DNA of 64,000 nt from positions 95,338,671-95,402,670 of the forward strand of contig NC_081847.1 in assembly GCF_963259705.1 (NCBI RefSeq). Reading direction: 5' to 3'. Source of the stretch: Myotis daubentonii (lineage: Eukaryota; Chordata; Mammalia; Chiroptera; Vespertilionidae). Within the stretch, counting starts at the first letter, position 1. Every line of letters starts with the position of its first letter. Position numbers and translations under genes: made by a program. This document shows, piece by piece, positions 31,563-43,618 of this stretch. The notes under the pieces are model-generated. The model ran no database searches, was not told the DNA's origin, and worked only from the letters and a program-made list of their open reading frames with translations.

Positions 31563-32290
31563 TTTCTTCAAAGAATATGTGAAAGTGGCCAATAAGCACA
31601 TAGAAAGACACCATTAGACATCAGGGAAACGCAAATTAAAACCACAGTGAGATGTCACCTCACACCCATTTTAGGATGGCTATAATTAAAAAAAAAATTA
31701 AAAAACAGATAATAAGTGTTGGCGAGGATGTGGAGAAATTGGAACCCTTATATGTTGCTGGTGGAAATGAACATGTTGCAGACACTTTGGAAAACACTTC
31801 AACAGCTCCTCAAAAATTAAAATACAATGTTACCATGTGATGCAGCAATTCCAATCCTAAATATATATTCAAGAGAGTTAAACCCATGGCCACACAAGTA
31901 CTTGCACAGGGATGTTCCTAGCAGCATTCATAATAGCTCCCACGTGAAAACAACCCAGAGTTCACCAACTGATGAATGGACAAACGAACTGGTGCACCTC
32001 TGCAATGGAGCATCGCTCAGCCGCGAGATAAATGGAGTTCTGACACCGTCTACACCACCGAGGAGCCTTGAAGAGTTTCTCTAGGGAGGAAGCCAGACCC
32101 AAACGGCTGCATTATTGTACAGGGAGTCATTGCCAAGGGGGATGGGTTTCCTTCGGGAATGATGGAAATGTGCGGGCTCAGACAGTGGGGATGGCTGTAC
32201 CACTCTGTGAATAATATACTGAAAACCACTGAGTCATGCACTTTAAATGTGAATTTATGGTGTGTGAATCCTATCTTCATTCAGCTGTTA
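31563..32290 (+). mobile_element. Old L1 fragment, right part
   Basis: GGCGAGGATGTGGAGAAATT, AGCAGCATTCATAATAGCTC and CAACTGATGAATGGACAAAC are standard ORF2 3'-end sequences, rich in stops. Confidence 0.85.
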
Positions 32291-33370
32291 CTAAATTTTG
32301 CAGAACTGAAATGTATATTAAATATAAAAAGTATACATGGATGTGTGCATGAGTGCATGCACACACGGTGAGGCGGGGAGACTCAGATTTTGAAAGCTGT
32401 CTAGGATGTTCATGAGTGGATAGATGGGATGGAGAGAGGAGCGTTTTGTTTATTTTCTTCTTTCTGCCTGTCTATATATGTTTAACTTTTCCAATAGTGA
32501 AATACATTGCTCTGCCCTAAATAGGGACTCATATCTTAATAAATCAAGGGAATGAACACCCAGCACTACCTGGAACAGTCCTGCCACGGTACCATGGGCC
32601 TATCTAACGTGACAGAAGAAGACTGAGAGAAAACAAGAAAGATAGATTTATATATATTTTTATAAAGTCCTTCCAGACACAAGAGTATTTGAGGGGAAAT
32701 ATTCAACAAACGGCTAAGATTCCAAAGTTACATTATTAATATGCGACGTGAAAGCAAAGCCGAAAGGGAAGAAGCTGTCCTCAGCCCACATCAGCCCATT
32801 GCCCGGAGATGTTCTGATCCCAGCATTCCCAGCAGCAGAACCGACCGCCTGCGGTTCAAACCAAGGCTCCGTCCTCGTAGCACTTCCTATCCTGCTGTCA
32901 AAGGCAACCAGGAACAGCATGGCGTGCAAGTGCACTGCCTTGTAAATGATGACATCACTCCTCGATACGTTTGTTACGTGCCACAGTCAGAAGGTGTGGA
33001 ACATCGCTGACCTCGCATTGTCATTGCCGCTTAGAAATAACTTAGTGATGTCACGTGCGATAAGTGTGTTTGCCCACTGAGAACAGCTTTGAAGATGATC
33101 AAATAGAAGCTAAATATCTAAAGTTAATATTTGCCAGTAACGTTATCTCTCTAAAGATTGTGTATCCAAAGCAAACACCCTGAGCACCTGCCATCCACAG
33201 CCCTAGCTATCAGAGATGTCAGGAGAATAAAGCTACTTGGGGAAGGGAGAGAGGCTGCCCTGAAGTTTGAATGAAGGAAGGGATGAGAAAGTACTTTTAA
33301 ACACTAAGGCAGCAAATATAAGGCTCACTGGCATTTTAAAGGCAAGATGAGACTGCTGTGTTTTGTGAGG
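32291..33370. other. Intergenic, no recognised feature
   Basis: Old L1 3' UTR may extend to about 32450. The rest, including the open frames at 32740-33010, shows no family I know. Confidence 0.45.
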
Positions 33371-33586
33371 TCTTTAAAAAATATTTTTATTGATTTTGAG
33401 AGGAAGAGAGAGGGAGAGAGAGAGAGAAACATCAATGATGAGAGAGAATCCCTGATCAGCTGCCTCCTACAGGCCCCCACCAGCGATTGAACCCACAACT
33501 CAGGCCATGTGCCCTGACCTGGAATTGAACCTTGAACTCCCGGGTCACAGGTTGATGCTCAACCACTGAGCCACACCAGCCAGGCA
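33371..33586 (-). mobile_element. VES SINE
   Basis: Complete minus copy, AATATTTTTATTGATTTTGAG to CCACTGAGCCACACCAGCC. Confidence 0.9.
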
Positions 33587-34567
33587 AGAAGCTGCTGTGC
33601 TTGAATGGGGAAAGAGGACGCTCGAAGAAATTAAATAACTTGCCCCTGTTTTAAGAAAAATAGGAGTAATAGAGACCCTCAGTTCATGCTCCTGGAAGGA
33701 CTCCAGGAGGACAGACGGAACGCTGCCCTGGTGAGGCCCTGTGAGGTGTGAAAGCTGAGGCGTCCCCAGCAGGGCAGCTATGGGGTTGCTGAGCCCTGGA
33801 GGCGAGGGGTGTGACACATGCATAGTTGGGAATAAACAAACCCCAAACTAACACCAGGGAACTGGGGCCTTGGCTGGCCTCCCGATACCTCAGAAGTGAT
33901 TCATGCATAGCGACGTCCTTCAGATTTCAAGGGGGAGTCTGAAGGACTGAGTTGAAAAGGGTTTCCCCAGAGGTCGGACCCTCGACTGTGCGGGTGATAA
34001 ACTCACTGTGTCCTTGTTGCAGGGGCATAAATCAAACTCGGCAGGTTCCTTTCACACGGCGTTTGGACTCACATTCTCATGGCTTCTGCTCCTGGAGTCA
34101 CAGCCTAGGCTTTATCCTCCTCCTTCCTCCCTCCCCCCCGCCAACAGGGCAGCCTTTTCCCTGTCCTCCCACGTCCTCCTGGGACTATGAGCCGGGACCA
34201 TAAATCCTGGGTCCTGCTTCTTCTTCTTAGAATTGTATTGTTCGAGGCAACAACTCACCACGGGCTGATTGCTACGCAGGCTGTGGTTTTCCTCCTCCAT
34301 CATCACTTCACGAGAAAGCAATGACAACGACATCCTTCTAGGCCAGTAGCAGCCTGTGGGTCACCAACAGCCATGAAGAGAACACAAACAACATGGAAAG
34401 ATAAGAGAAGGTTCTAGTTCTGGTAAGACCACACCCTGGTCAGGCCTCCCCTAAAAACCCAGAGGGAACGAGGGAATGAGAGATGTTCGATGGTCCACCT
34501 GGTTAGCTCTGCTGTGAAGGTTGAGAGCATCTTTCAGAACCAACCTTCTAACATGCACTTTCATATG

Positions 34568-34785
34568 CTTTTTACATATATTTTTATTGATTTCATAGAG
34601 GAAGGGAGAGGGAGAGAGAGATAGAAACATCAATGATGAGAGAGAATCACTGATTGGCTGCCTCCTGCCCGCCCCCACCCCTGATCGAGCCCACAACCCA
34701 GGCATGTGCCCCTGACCAGAATCGAACCTGAGACCCTTCAGTTGCAGGCCAACACCCTATCCACTAAGCCAAACCAGCTAGGGCT
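34568..34785 (-). mobile_element. VES SINE (ACTGAAGGGT subtype)
   Basis: Minus copy, TATATTTTTATTGATTTCAT to CCACTAAGCCAAACCAGCTA, with AGACCCTTCAGTTGCAGGCC marking the second VES subtype. Confidence 0.9.
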
Positions 34786-34796
34786 TTATGCTTTTA

Positions 34797-35272
34797 TTAG
34801 AGGCCCAGTGCACAAACTCATGCACCAGTGGGGTCCTAGGCCCAGCCTGCGGGGATTAGTAGACCGCCACGCTCCCACATTGGCCTTACCTACCGGCTCA
34901 TTGGGCTCCGGCCCGCAGTCCACACTGATCCCGCGCAGCGGGAAGTCGTGCACGAAGCAGCAGGCGGTCAGGGAGGAGCCCGAGCCCAGGCTGCACGGCT
35001 CCCGCTCGTCCCGGCCTGCTGTGCCTGCCATCACTGCAGCTGGGGCACACGGGGGAGTGTCCGTGGGAGAGCAGCTGTGCTCGCCAGCCCTGAGCCCGGC
35101 GTCTGGCACCCGTCTGTCAGCTGAGCGGCGCTCTGGCTGTGGGAGTGCACTGACCATCAGGGGGCAGCTCCTACATCGAGTGTCTGCCCCCTGGTGGTCA
35201 GTGTGCATCATAGCTACTGGCCGGTCATCTGGTCGTCAGGTCATCCGGTCGCTTAGGTTTTTATATAGATAG
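34797..35272 (-). mobile_element. Helitron with CTAA 3' end
   Basis: Left end TTAGAGGCCCAGTGCACAAA (inverted CTAA end) with the palindrome CTCATGCACC. The right end is near GGTTTTTATATAGATAG. The interior has the shared GGTGGTCAGTG and TCATAGCTACTGG motifs. Confidence 0.8.
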
Positions 35273-35275
35273 ATA

Positions 35276-36160
35276 GATTGCTCTTCTCTCAGGAGCTCTA
35301 CTTCGAATGAGTTTTACAAAATATTATTTCCTAACAAACATTTTCCATATGATTAAAGACCTACAAATAGCTGGTAACTAGCATGGAGCAATTAGTGTGA
35401 CCGTTCTGAGCTTAAATCGCTCCAGCCCAGAGTGCAGAAAGTGGGCCTCCATCAGCCTTCGCTGCCAGGCTCTCTGTAGAGCAGGGTTTCTGCTCCTCAT
35501 TTTGAAAACTGAGGCTCGCCCCCTGGATCTCCCTAGCCCCCTGGGCATTGGAAAACGCAGATTCAACACCACCCACTTTTATTGATAGGTAAGAAGTCAA
35601 GGTCAAGGAAATGGCCCAAGTCCTCATTACCACAAAATGGTACCCAAAATCCAGAACCCAGCCACGTGCCTGCTGGGGTTGCAGCACACCTCCCCTCCCC
35701 CTCAGAGTGGCCCCAGGCCCTGTTCCAGGCCCCTGGTCTGAGGGTTCCTTGGAAAGCAGTGATGCTCCCTCACACGTGGCCTGTGTCTGGTTTGTTTCTG
35801 AGCTCAGTATCCTCTGTTCACCTAACCAGAGTGGAATTCTCGGAGCAGAGTTTCTGCTCACGGCTGGCAGATTCCAGGTTGGCTGGAACCTTGACACGGG
35901 TGTCTCCCGTAGGGCACTCCCCGGTCGCCAGTCTGCCAAAGACTCTGCGAAGAATTCACATTCCGATTGCATGAATTTCCTCTCCAGCTCTTGCTTCACA
36001 CACTCCAGTTTGGCCTTTATGCGGACTATGCGGTTGGGCAGAGCAGGTAATTTTATATATTAGTTAATAAGAAATCCTTTTCTTCACTCCAGGTATGTGT
36101 TACTGCCAGCAGTGGTACTGGGGTGAAAGGAAGCCTACCTCTCTGTAATAGCACCTTTTC
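35276..36160. other. Intergenic, no recognised feature
   Basis: Two overlapping frames on opposite strands (35412-35999) are long by chance, and I see no domain, splice or repeat signal. Confidence 0.45.
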
Positions 36161-36161
36161 T

Positions 36162-36376
36162 TTAAAAAAAAATATGCTTTATTGATTTCAGAGAGGAAGG
36201 AAGAGGGAGAGAGAGATAGAAATACCAATGGTGAGAGAGAAATGATCAGCTGCCTCCTGCACGCCCCACACTGGGGATCGAGCCCGTAACCCTGGCTTGT
36301 GCCCAGCCCGGGAATCGAACTGTGACCTCCTGGTTCATAGGTCGACGCTCAACCACTGAGCCACGCCGGCCGGGCA
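36162..36376 (-). mobile_element. VES SINE
   Basis: Minus copy, AATATGCTTTATTGATTTCA to CCACTGAGCCACGCCGGCCG. Confidence 0.9.
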
Positions 36377-36838
36377 GTACCTTCTCTTTACAGTGAAATT
36401 TCCCCCATTAGCCCAGAGCTAATCTTGAAAGGAAATTGGGTGAAAGCCATTATTTTCATTTTGTGGAATTGAGTAAAAATAAGCTAGAGAGAAATTAAAT
36501 CATCTTGCTCGGGCTTAGTGGAAATTTAAGAAATGGAGCTTTCATGCTCTTGACATGAAGGTTAGTAATTTATCTGGCAGAGATTTTGAGTGAAAATTAG
36601 AAAGCAGCCTCTAAGATATCCTCTTGTATCATTTTCAATTTTTTTCCTTTCAGATCACCATAAGTTTAAGGATTTGAATCCTGTTTCACAGTCTCTGTAA
36701 CCACAAGAGTTAGCACCACAGGCAGCATTAAAATATGTCACTTGCTGGGGCCCAGCCACACTACACTTTGTTCCTATGTCCAAAATATATCACTTCAGAG
36801 ACATACATTTTGGTAAGAATTTGCGCAATAAAAGGCTA

Positions 36839-37484
36839 TCCTATATACTAAAAAGCTAACATGCAAATAGACCGAATGGTGGAACAACCAGAACAACAGG
36901 TTGCTATGACGTGCTCTGACCACCAGGGGGGGGTGTGCAGAACATGGCGGGCGTTGGCCTCGGCAGGATGCTGGAGCAGGTGAGCGGGGGCACCAGACTA
37001 AGATGGGTGCTGGTCGCTGTCATCAAGACAAGCCCCTAGTGTCCTGCCTGGCGCTCGCACCTGCTGCCGGTGCCGGCCCCACTCACCCCTGCTGCTGGTG
37101 CCTGGTGCCGGTCCCGATCACCATCAGTAGGTGCAAGTGGTGGCTGCCAGCCCTGATGGCCCCTGAGGGCTTCTTCACCTCCCCCTGCTCCTGAGGGGCA
37201 ATCAGGTCAGCAGCCGCCACTCACACCCGCTGATGGTGCCGGCCCCACTCACACCCACTCCTGGCGCCGGCCCCACTCCCTCCGCACCATCAGCGGGTGC
37301 GAGCAGGTCCGGCATTGCCAGCATGTGCGGGAGCAGGGCTGCCGGCAGACAGGGGACCGGGGCCATGGCAGGAGGGGGTGGGCGGGGGTGCGGAGGATGG
37401 GCCGAGACCCGCCCTTGTGCCCACTGCAGCCTCCCAGCGCACAGTTCCTTTCAAGGTGCAGGGATTCGTGCCCCGGGCCCCTAG
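36839..37484 (+). mobile_element. HeliBat-type Helitron (646 bp)
   Basis: Starts TCCTATATACTAAAAAGC and ends GTGCCCCGGGCCCCTAG followed by T. It contains GGTTGCTATGACGTGCTCTG, shared with the other Helitrons. The interior has repeated GGTGCCGGCCCCACTCAC units whose source is unknown. Confidence 0.88.
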
Positions 37485-37667
37485 TTTAACAATGCAGGAT
37501 GGAAACGCTTGAGGACAGAGGCCGGCCGAGGACGTCTTCTTCTTCGTATGCTCTCAGATCTCAATAGAAGTGCCTCATACAAAGCAGCAGACTGGCAGCT
37601 CTTGGTCAAAATCTAGATTGAACTCATTTCACCTGAGCCCGAGAACATATGTGTAATAATTGTAAAG

Positions 37668-37735
37668 ATATAATCGGGGGGAGGGGGGACATATAAATAC
37701 TTTCAACAATAAAGAATTATAAAAGAAAGAATGCG
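37668..37735 (+). mobile_element. L1 3' tail fragment
   Basis: ATAATCGGGGGGAGGGGGGA and ACTTTCAACAATAAAGAAT, the last part of a bat L1 3' UTR. Confidence 0.7.
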
Positions 37736-39045
37736 AGGAAGATATTTGAAAAAAGATATAATCACTGAAACCTCTCACCACTTAACCGTCTTTAATAGCC
37801 CCCTTAATGCTGAGTAGTTTACAGAATAAGTGGGGCTGCTAAGTTCAATATTTTCCTCTTAAGGCCAGGTAGATCCAACTTGCTCATGTCTGGACACTTC
37901 TGCACTGGGTATGCACTCTGTGACTAGGCGCTCCGTAACTCTAACCCTCACCCACTTACCCGTTATTTCCTTACCTCGTGCAGAGTGCTTCTCCATAGAA
38001 CGAAATTCCAAAGAGATTCTGAGTGTGGCGGTTAGACAGCCAGGCTCTGTAAAACAAGTGGGAAATAGGAGCAAACCATAGACATACCCCGAGGACGTGG
38101 GAGGAGATAAGAGGGGGGCCCAGTCGATGGTATGGAAACAATGGCGAGGAAAAGACCAAAGAGCCGTGAGGACCATCGGCATAACCTGCTGGGATGTGGC
38201 GGCAATGACTAGCTGCCTACCGAAGACTGGCGCCCCCATGCTGGTGCACAGCTGTTCCAGGAAGTGGTGCTGCCCGAGGAATAGGTTGTCCACCCCACTG
38301 GCATCTCCGTGGGGTCATATGACTGATTCTGAGCCAATGAAAAGGGAGGAATAGTAGCCATTAAAAGCCTTCTGTGTGATCCTTCCTGTTCTCTCTCTTC
38401 TCTTGCCTGGAGATGAGGGCTCCAAGGCCAAGTAGATGGAGGGAATCCACAATCCACAAGCCGGCCCATATGGGAGGTTGCTCCACACGCACCTGCTCTG
38501 GGCTGCTATGTAAATGAGAAATAGACGCTCAGTGAATGAAGCCGCCTTGACCGGAGGGACTCCCTGTGAAAGCAGTCAGTGTTCAACAGCCACCTGTGGT
38601 TCACGGCTACCACACTGAACAGAGAGGATGATAAAACACGGGCAGTTCCACTTGGCAGCGCTGTCACTAGGCTGCAGACGTAACCATATCCTTACTCTGC
38701 TGAGCGTCACGTAATGTTTCCTATCACTCAGGATAAGGACTGAACTAGCTCCTTCCCGGGGTGGTTGGTAAGCTGGCCCTCGCCCGCCTTCCTGCCCCGT
38801 CTCCTTCACTTGCGGGGATTGTGCCCTCACCTCCAGCCTTCGCAGACGGTTTCCCATTCCTCCGTGTGTCTCCACGACGCTGCACACGGCCATATCGCCT
38901 GTCAGGACTCCCCCTCGCCACCCTATAGCTCCAGTTAATTCTTCAGAACCGACCTTGGGCACCACTGCTTGGCGGGCTTTCCCTAGCCGCACCCAGAACG
39001 CTCCCTTTGCCCTCAGAGCTGGGCCGCCTCTCGCTGGGCACACCG
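37736..39045. other. Intergenic, possible old LTR, otherwise unrecognised
   Basis: 38290-38570 (GCCAATGAAAAGGGAGG, GCCATTAAAAGCCTTCTG, TTCTCTCTCTTCTCTTGCC) has the look of an ancient mammalian LTR. I cannot assign a family. Confidence 0.35.
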
Positions 39046-39180
39046 TTCATGCTCCTATTGCAGCACTTGATCTGCCTGCTTACCAGACTGTGAGCTCCCC
39101 TGGGGCAGGCACCAGTGTAATTTATTTTTTATCTGCGGGGTCTAACAGTGTCTGGCACACAAGTAGGTGTTGAATTGGTG
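39046..39180 (+). mobile_element. L2 3' end fragment
   Basis: ACCAGACTGTGAGCTCCCCT, GGGGCAGGCACCAGTG and GTGTCTGGCACACAAGTAGG match the well-known L2 3' terminal consensus. Confidence 0.8.
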
Positions 39181-39774
39181 GTAGTTCTTCCTTGCTCTTC
39201 AGACCTCCCCGTCCGGGATGCCTTGCTGTTCCAAAGCCATCACATGCCCGTCGATCAGCATGACCCCTCAGCTGTCTGCCGCCCAGGGCAGTTGAATGAG
39301 CACTAGGTCCCGAGTGTGGTTTGCTAAAGACAAAAGGAACCAGGCGGACGCTGCAAAATTGACTTGCAAGGCGCCTGCCTTCTCAGAGGGCAAGGGCTCG
39401 GATTTGAGAAGGTCTGATCCCCTTTCTCACGTGGCTGACGTCCCTCGTTTTCTGTACCCTTAAAGCAGTGCTCTCCACCTCGGAGAGCAGGACCAGGAGA
39501 GCCAGGCGGTAGCCATGGTCCAGTCTACGTGCTCAGACTTGGATTATCAAAGGTTATTCCAACGCTCAGACCATGTCTCCATGTGTTGCAAGCCTCATCA
39601 GACCAAAGTATAACTGAAAGTTTTAAATTCTTTACTGCTTTGCATTCTATATGGGACAACTAAGCACTCAGTGATATTCCGCCTTATTGTGTTTCCACAT
39701 TGTTTTTACCATCTGTATTCTCTGACTCCATTGCTAGCATCCGATAAACAGGAAAACCTGTCTTCCATGCCACT

Positions 39775-39830
39775 CTGCATCGTGATAATGACTTAACAGG
39801 TGCTCAATAAATATTGATGGATTGATTGGT
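39775..39830 (+). mobile_element. L2/MIR-type 3' end fragment
   Basis: ACAGGTGCTCAATAAATATT followed by GATTGATTGG is the common 3' end of L2/MIR elements. Confidence 0.6.
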
Positions 39831-39864
39831 TGACGTGGTTGGGCTAATCTGGTGAGGGTTTTTT

Positions 39865-40085
39865 TCTTTTTTAATATTGTTTTATTGATTTTTTACAGAG
39901 AGGAGGGAGAGGGATAGAGAGTTAGAAACATCGATGAGAGAGAAACATCGATCAGCTGCCTCTCGCACACTCCCCACTGGGGATCAAGCCTGTAACCAAG
40001 GTACGTGCCCTCGACCGGAATTGAACCTGGCACCTTTCAGTCCACAGCCCGACGCTCTATCCACTGAGCCAAACTGGTCAGGGCT
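39865..40085 (-). mobile_element. VES SINE with clean target duplication
   Basis: Minus copy of the second subtype (ACCTTTCAGTCCACAGCCCG). The flanks repeat CTAATCTGGTGAG on both sides (about 39844-39856 and 40083-40097), showing retroposition. Confidence 0.93.
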
Positions 40086-40864
40086 AATCTGGTGAGTTTT
40101 TATAGCCCCACAAGCCACTAAAAAAAAATCCCCAAATACCAGCGCCATCTCACAAAGCTCTAGACCATCAGCTGGATTTTCCAAGTAACCTAATTTTGAA
40201 TCTGTATTTATGTAAGTTTTAAACATTTTGATTTAAAACATTTTTTTAGTTTATGATGGGCCATTTATTACATGGATGGCCTCCAATGAAGCAGGCCTCT
40301 GGGAATTCTTTCTCTTCACACGGAGTCTGAGTTTGGTCATGTGACTTGCTTTGGCAAAGGCAACATTAACCAGAGTGATGTAAACAGAAATTTCATAATC
40401 ACTTGTCATCTCAGAATTCTCCCTTGAACCTAGAATCCATGCGGAAAGAAAGTCTAACTACCCTGCTGGAGGAAGAGGGATGTAGAAAGAGGCCCTGGGA
40501 CATGTGAGACCATGCCAGGCACATGAGCAAAGCCAGCCTCGTCATTACAGCCCCGTTCAAGCCATCAGAGGAAGGCGCTGGTGTGAGACCCCGAGAGAGG
40601 CCAGCAGAACTGCCCGGCTGACCCAGCCCAGGTGGCTGCACCACGAACTATAAACCAATAGTGGTCGAAGCCTGGGCTTAGGGGTGGCTTATGCACCAGG
40701 ACACAACCCCGACACTCAGAATTTTCTCTCCTCTTATTCATCAACATGAACTGGTAAGTATCACCTACCATTTGCAGGTTCCATTCTTAAACATCTTGAG
40801 TGAGATCTGAAGTGGAATGTAGAACGCTCTTTCCTATCAAGATGAGGAAGTTTTACTTCTAGAT

Positions 40865-41204
40865 CAGCGGTTCTCAACCTGTGGGTCGTGACCCCTTTGG
40901 GGGTCCAACGACCCTTTCACAGGGGTCACCTAAGACCATCGGAAAACACATATTTGTAATTAGAAATAAATATTTCACAATATATAATTACATATTGTTT
41001 TGTGATTAATCACTATGCTTTAATCATGTTCAATTTGTAACAATGAAAATACATCCTGCATATCAGATATTTACATTATGATTCATAACAGTAGCAACAT
41101 TACAGGTATGAAGTAGCAACGAGAATAATTTTATAGTTGGGGGTCACCACAACATGAGGAACTGTATTAAAGGGTCGCGACATTAGGAAAGTTGAGAACC
41201 ACTG
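40865..41204. mobile_element. hAT MITE, URR1/Charlie-like (340 bp)
   Basis: Begins CAGCGGTTCTCAACCTGTGG and ends GAAAGTTGAGAACCACTG (15-bp inverted ends). The perfect 8-bp target duplication TTCTAGAT lies at 40857-40864 and 41205-41212. TCGTGACCCCTTTGGGGGTC and AAGGGTCGCGACATTAGGAA resemble the URR1/Charlie consensus as I remember it. It has no ORF. Confidence 0.9.
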
Positions 41205-41921
41205 TTCTAGATGCTTCTAGAAAACTGGGATTTTAGAATTTGACTTTCACGTTTAGAGTTTTTTCCTATGTAGTTAATGTCTTTAAGATAAATTAAGTTT
41301 ATCTCTTCTTACTTTCTCTCTCTTTTTTTTCTGGCTTTTGCCCCTGGGTAAGTATCTAGGGAAAAGAAAAATTTTTATCTCATGAGTTTCATGTCCTGTT
41401 TTTGACTCTTGCCAAGTCGCTCTGTTAAATTTATTCCAAGTTAAAAAATAATAAAGTTCTTGTGAATGTGCCACAGCATCAACAACGATGCCAGAAAGGA
41501 CAGTTCTATCCAAATAGATTTCTTCATTCTGTGTCTGTGTGACTCCCACACCTTCACATAGTCCTTTTGTACCTATCTTGTGAGTCATGGGGTTTTTGAC
41601 CATCTGTGAGCCTCTCTTTCAAGCATAGCCTTGGCCTCATTTCCCCCCCCCCCCACTTTTGGTTTATAGTTTATATTTCTTTCATTCTTTGTGTATCTTT
41701 TTGTAGGTTGAGCTTTGAAAAAAGCATTTCTCCTTTATCACTCAGTTGGGAAAAAAATGTGGTTTACCTTGACTCAAAGACTTTCTTTGATAATTTCATC
41801 AAGTGTTGAAATTTTCATTAACATGATAAGTAAAAAAAAAATTAAAGATTGAAAGAAAAAGCAGCAAGAGCTAGGTTTTGAGTTGTTGGGTGGTTTCTGA
41901 ACAGTCATACCTAGTTTAAGC

Positions 41922-42147
41922 CAGTGCTGCTCCAAGTGTGGCCCCTGGACCAGTGCCCGGCCATGAGCTGTGGCTGCAATGAGAAAACAAAAATTGAGAG
42001 TTTATAAACTTTTGTATGTAGACGTCAGACTATGGTGTGGCCATTTTTCTTGTATCCAGTTTTATTGTATATTTAAAACATATTGGCCAACCATTGATTG
42101 TAACTGTAAAAAATGATCTTCCTGTACTGACGGTTACAGAAGCACTG
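41922..42147. mobile_element. Old hAT (Charlie/MER5-like) fragment
   Basis: Ends CAGTGCTGCTCCAAGTGTGG and ACAGAAGCACTG, a typical hAT-Charlie terminal pair. The body is AT-rich and decayed. Confidence 0.6.
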
Positions 42148-42769
42148 GTCTAAATGACCTCTCCAATGACCTTCCAGCCTCAGGCCTCAGACAAGACAGG
42201 GCCCAGAGTGGGCAGCCAACAAACGTATGTTGACAGATTGATTGTTACTTAATGCATAGTTTCTAATCCTATGGTGCTCTGTTATGTTAAATCTTTATCA
42301 GTCGCTCAACTGTACAGACAACAAATATAAGTCAGCTTTTTACAACGATTTTTATAAGGGCATGAAATAACCTGCCTGATTCTTGGCTCGGTGTGAGTAA
42401 TAAGTTAAATCCAAGCTTAGAGAACTCAAAAGAAACGACGGGTGTGCTCAGGTTAAAAGCAGCTTTCACTTGCTCTGCACTAGCACCGACGGGCTTAGCT
42501 GCCTTTGAGCGGGGAGCTGGGTGTGAAGCGCGCGACTCCATGTCAGGGCCACCTCCATGACTCACTGTTATGAAGAATAAATGCATCGCTGGATTAGATC
42601 AGGTGAAGGCCACGCCTCACACCAGTGCAGGAAGTCGAGTCCTGGGAGTTGCTCTCTGCCCTGGAGGTCCTTGCTAACTCTGACCTTGGGTGGAAGAGAC
42701 CTGAACGCATAGCTGGGTCATGTTCTTCCTTCCGCACGGCCATGGCCTCGGGCAGGCTTGCTGCTGGTC

Positions 42770-42910
42770 TTGCTCTGGCTTGCACGTCAGTCCATTGATT
42801 GGGTCACGATCCCCTTCCTGTGTGACTTTACACGAGCTGCTTAAGTCTCTCTATGTTTTGGATCCCTCATCTGGGAAATGAAAAAATAAAGACGAGGACG
42901 CCGTGAAGGT
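42770..42910 (+). mobile_element. MIR-like fragment
   Basis: TTTACACGAGCTGCTTAAGT, then CCCTCATCTGGGAAATG, resembles the MIR core (CTCATCTGTAAAATGGG). Confidence 0.55.
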
Positions 42911-43039
42911 TAAGCGACAACGCACGTGCCATGTCTGCTGCCGGCTGACGGACCGCTACGCTCACGTCACTGCCCTTCCCGGGCCCTGCTCCCAGGACAA
43001 GCTTCCTCTGCCCAGGGAAGGCCCAGGTCCCCACCTACT

Positions 43040-43120
43040 GCTTCCGTGATGTTGTGACTTCGGGCCGTTTTTTAACCACTTTTAAGTCTCGGTTTCTTCA
43101 TCTGAAAAATTGTACAAGGC
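43040..43120 (+). mobile_element. MIR-like fragment
   Basis: TGTTGTGACTTCGGGCCG then TCGGTTTCTTCATCTGAAAA resembles the MIR core. Confidence 0.55.
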
Positions 43121-43364
43121 ATGACATTTGAGTGAAATCAGGTTATGGAGGGCCTCGCGCAATACCACGTGCAGTCTGCTTCCGATTCGGCTAGCGATGG
43201 AAAACGCACAGCTTGACCCACTGCGCCTGAGTTTCTGTCCAGGCTCCTGCCTGGGATTCTCATTTCTCGGAACCTGGAAGCTTTCTTGGCTCTTGCCACT
43301 AGCAGCAGTCCTTAGGAGTCCCATTTCTGCCTTTACCTGTTGAACTTCTCACTGGACATAGTTC

Positions 43365-43464
43365 CCTTTTTAAAAAATATATTTTTATTGATTTCAGAGA
43401 GGAAGAGAGAGGGAGAGGAGATAGAAACATCAATGATGAGAGAGAATCATGGATAGGCTGCCTC

Positions 43465-43516
<52 letters not shown>

Positions 43517-43618
43517 GGGATCTAGCCCACAACCCGGGCATGTGCCCTGACCGGGAATCCAACCATGACCTCCTGATTCATAGGTCGACGCTCAACCACT
43601 GAACCATACCAGCCAGGC
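43365..43618 (-). mobile_element. VES SINE with internal (CA)n expansion
   Basis: Minus copy, AATATATTTTTATTGATTTC to CCACTGAACCATACCAGCCA. The normal CACGCCCCCCACTGGGG linker has become a (CA)n tract of about 24 repeats at 43467-43514. Confidence 0.92.
43467..43514. repeat. (CA)n microsatellite born inside a SINE
   Basis: Pure CA tract replacing the C-rich linker of the VES element. Confidence 0.97.

Noticed and set aside
35412..35999. 195-aa minus frame
   Set aside because: No recognisable domain, no CpG island or splice signals, and opposing frames of similar length.
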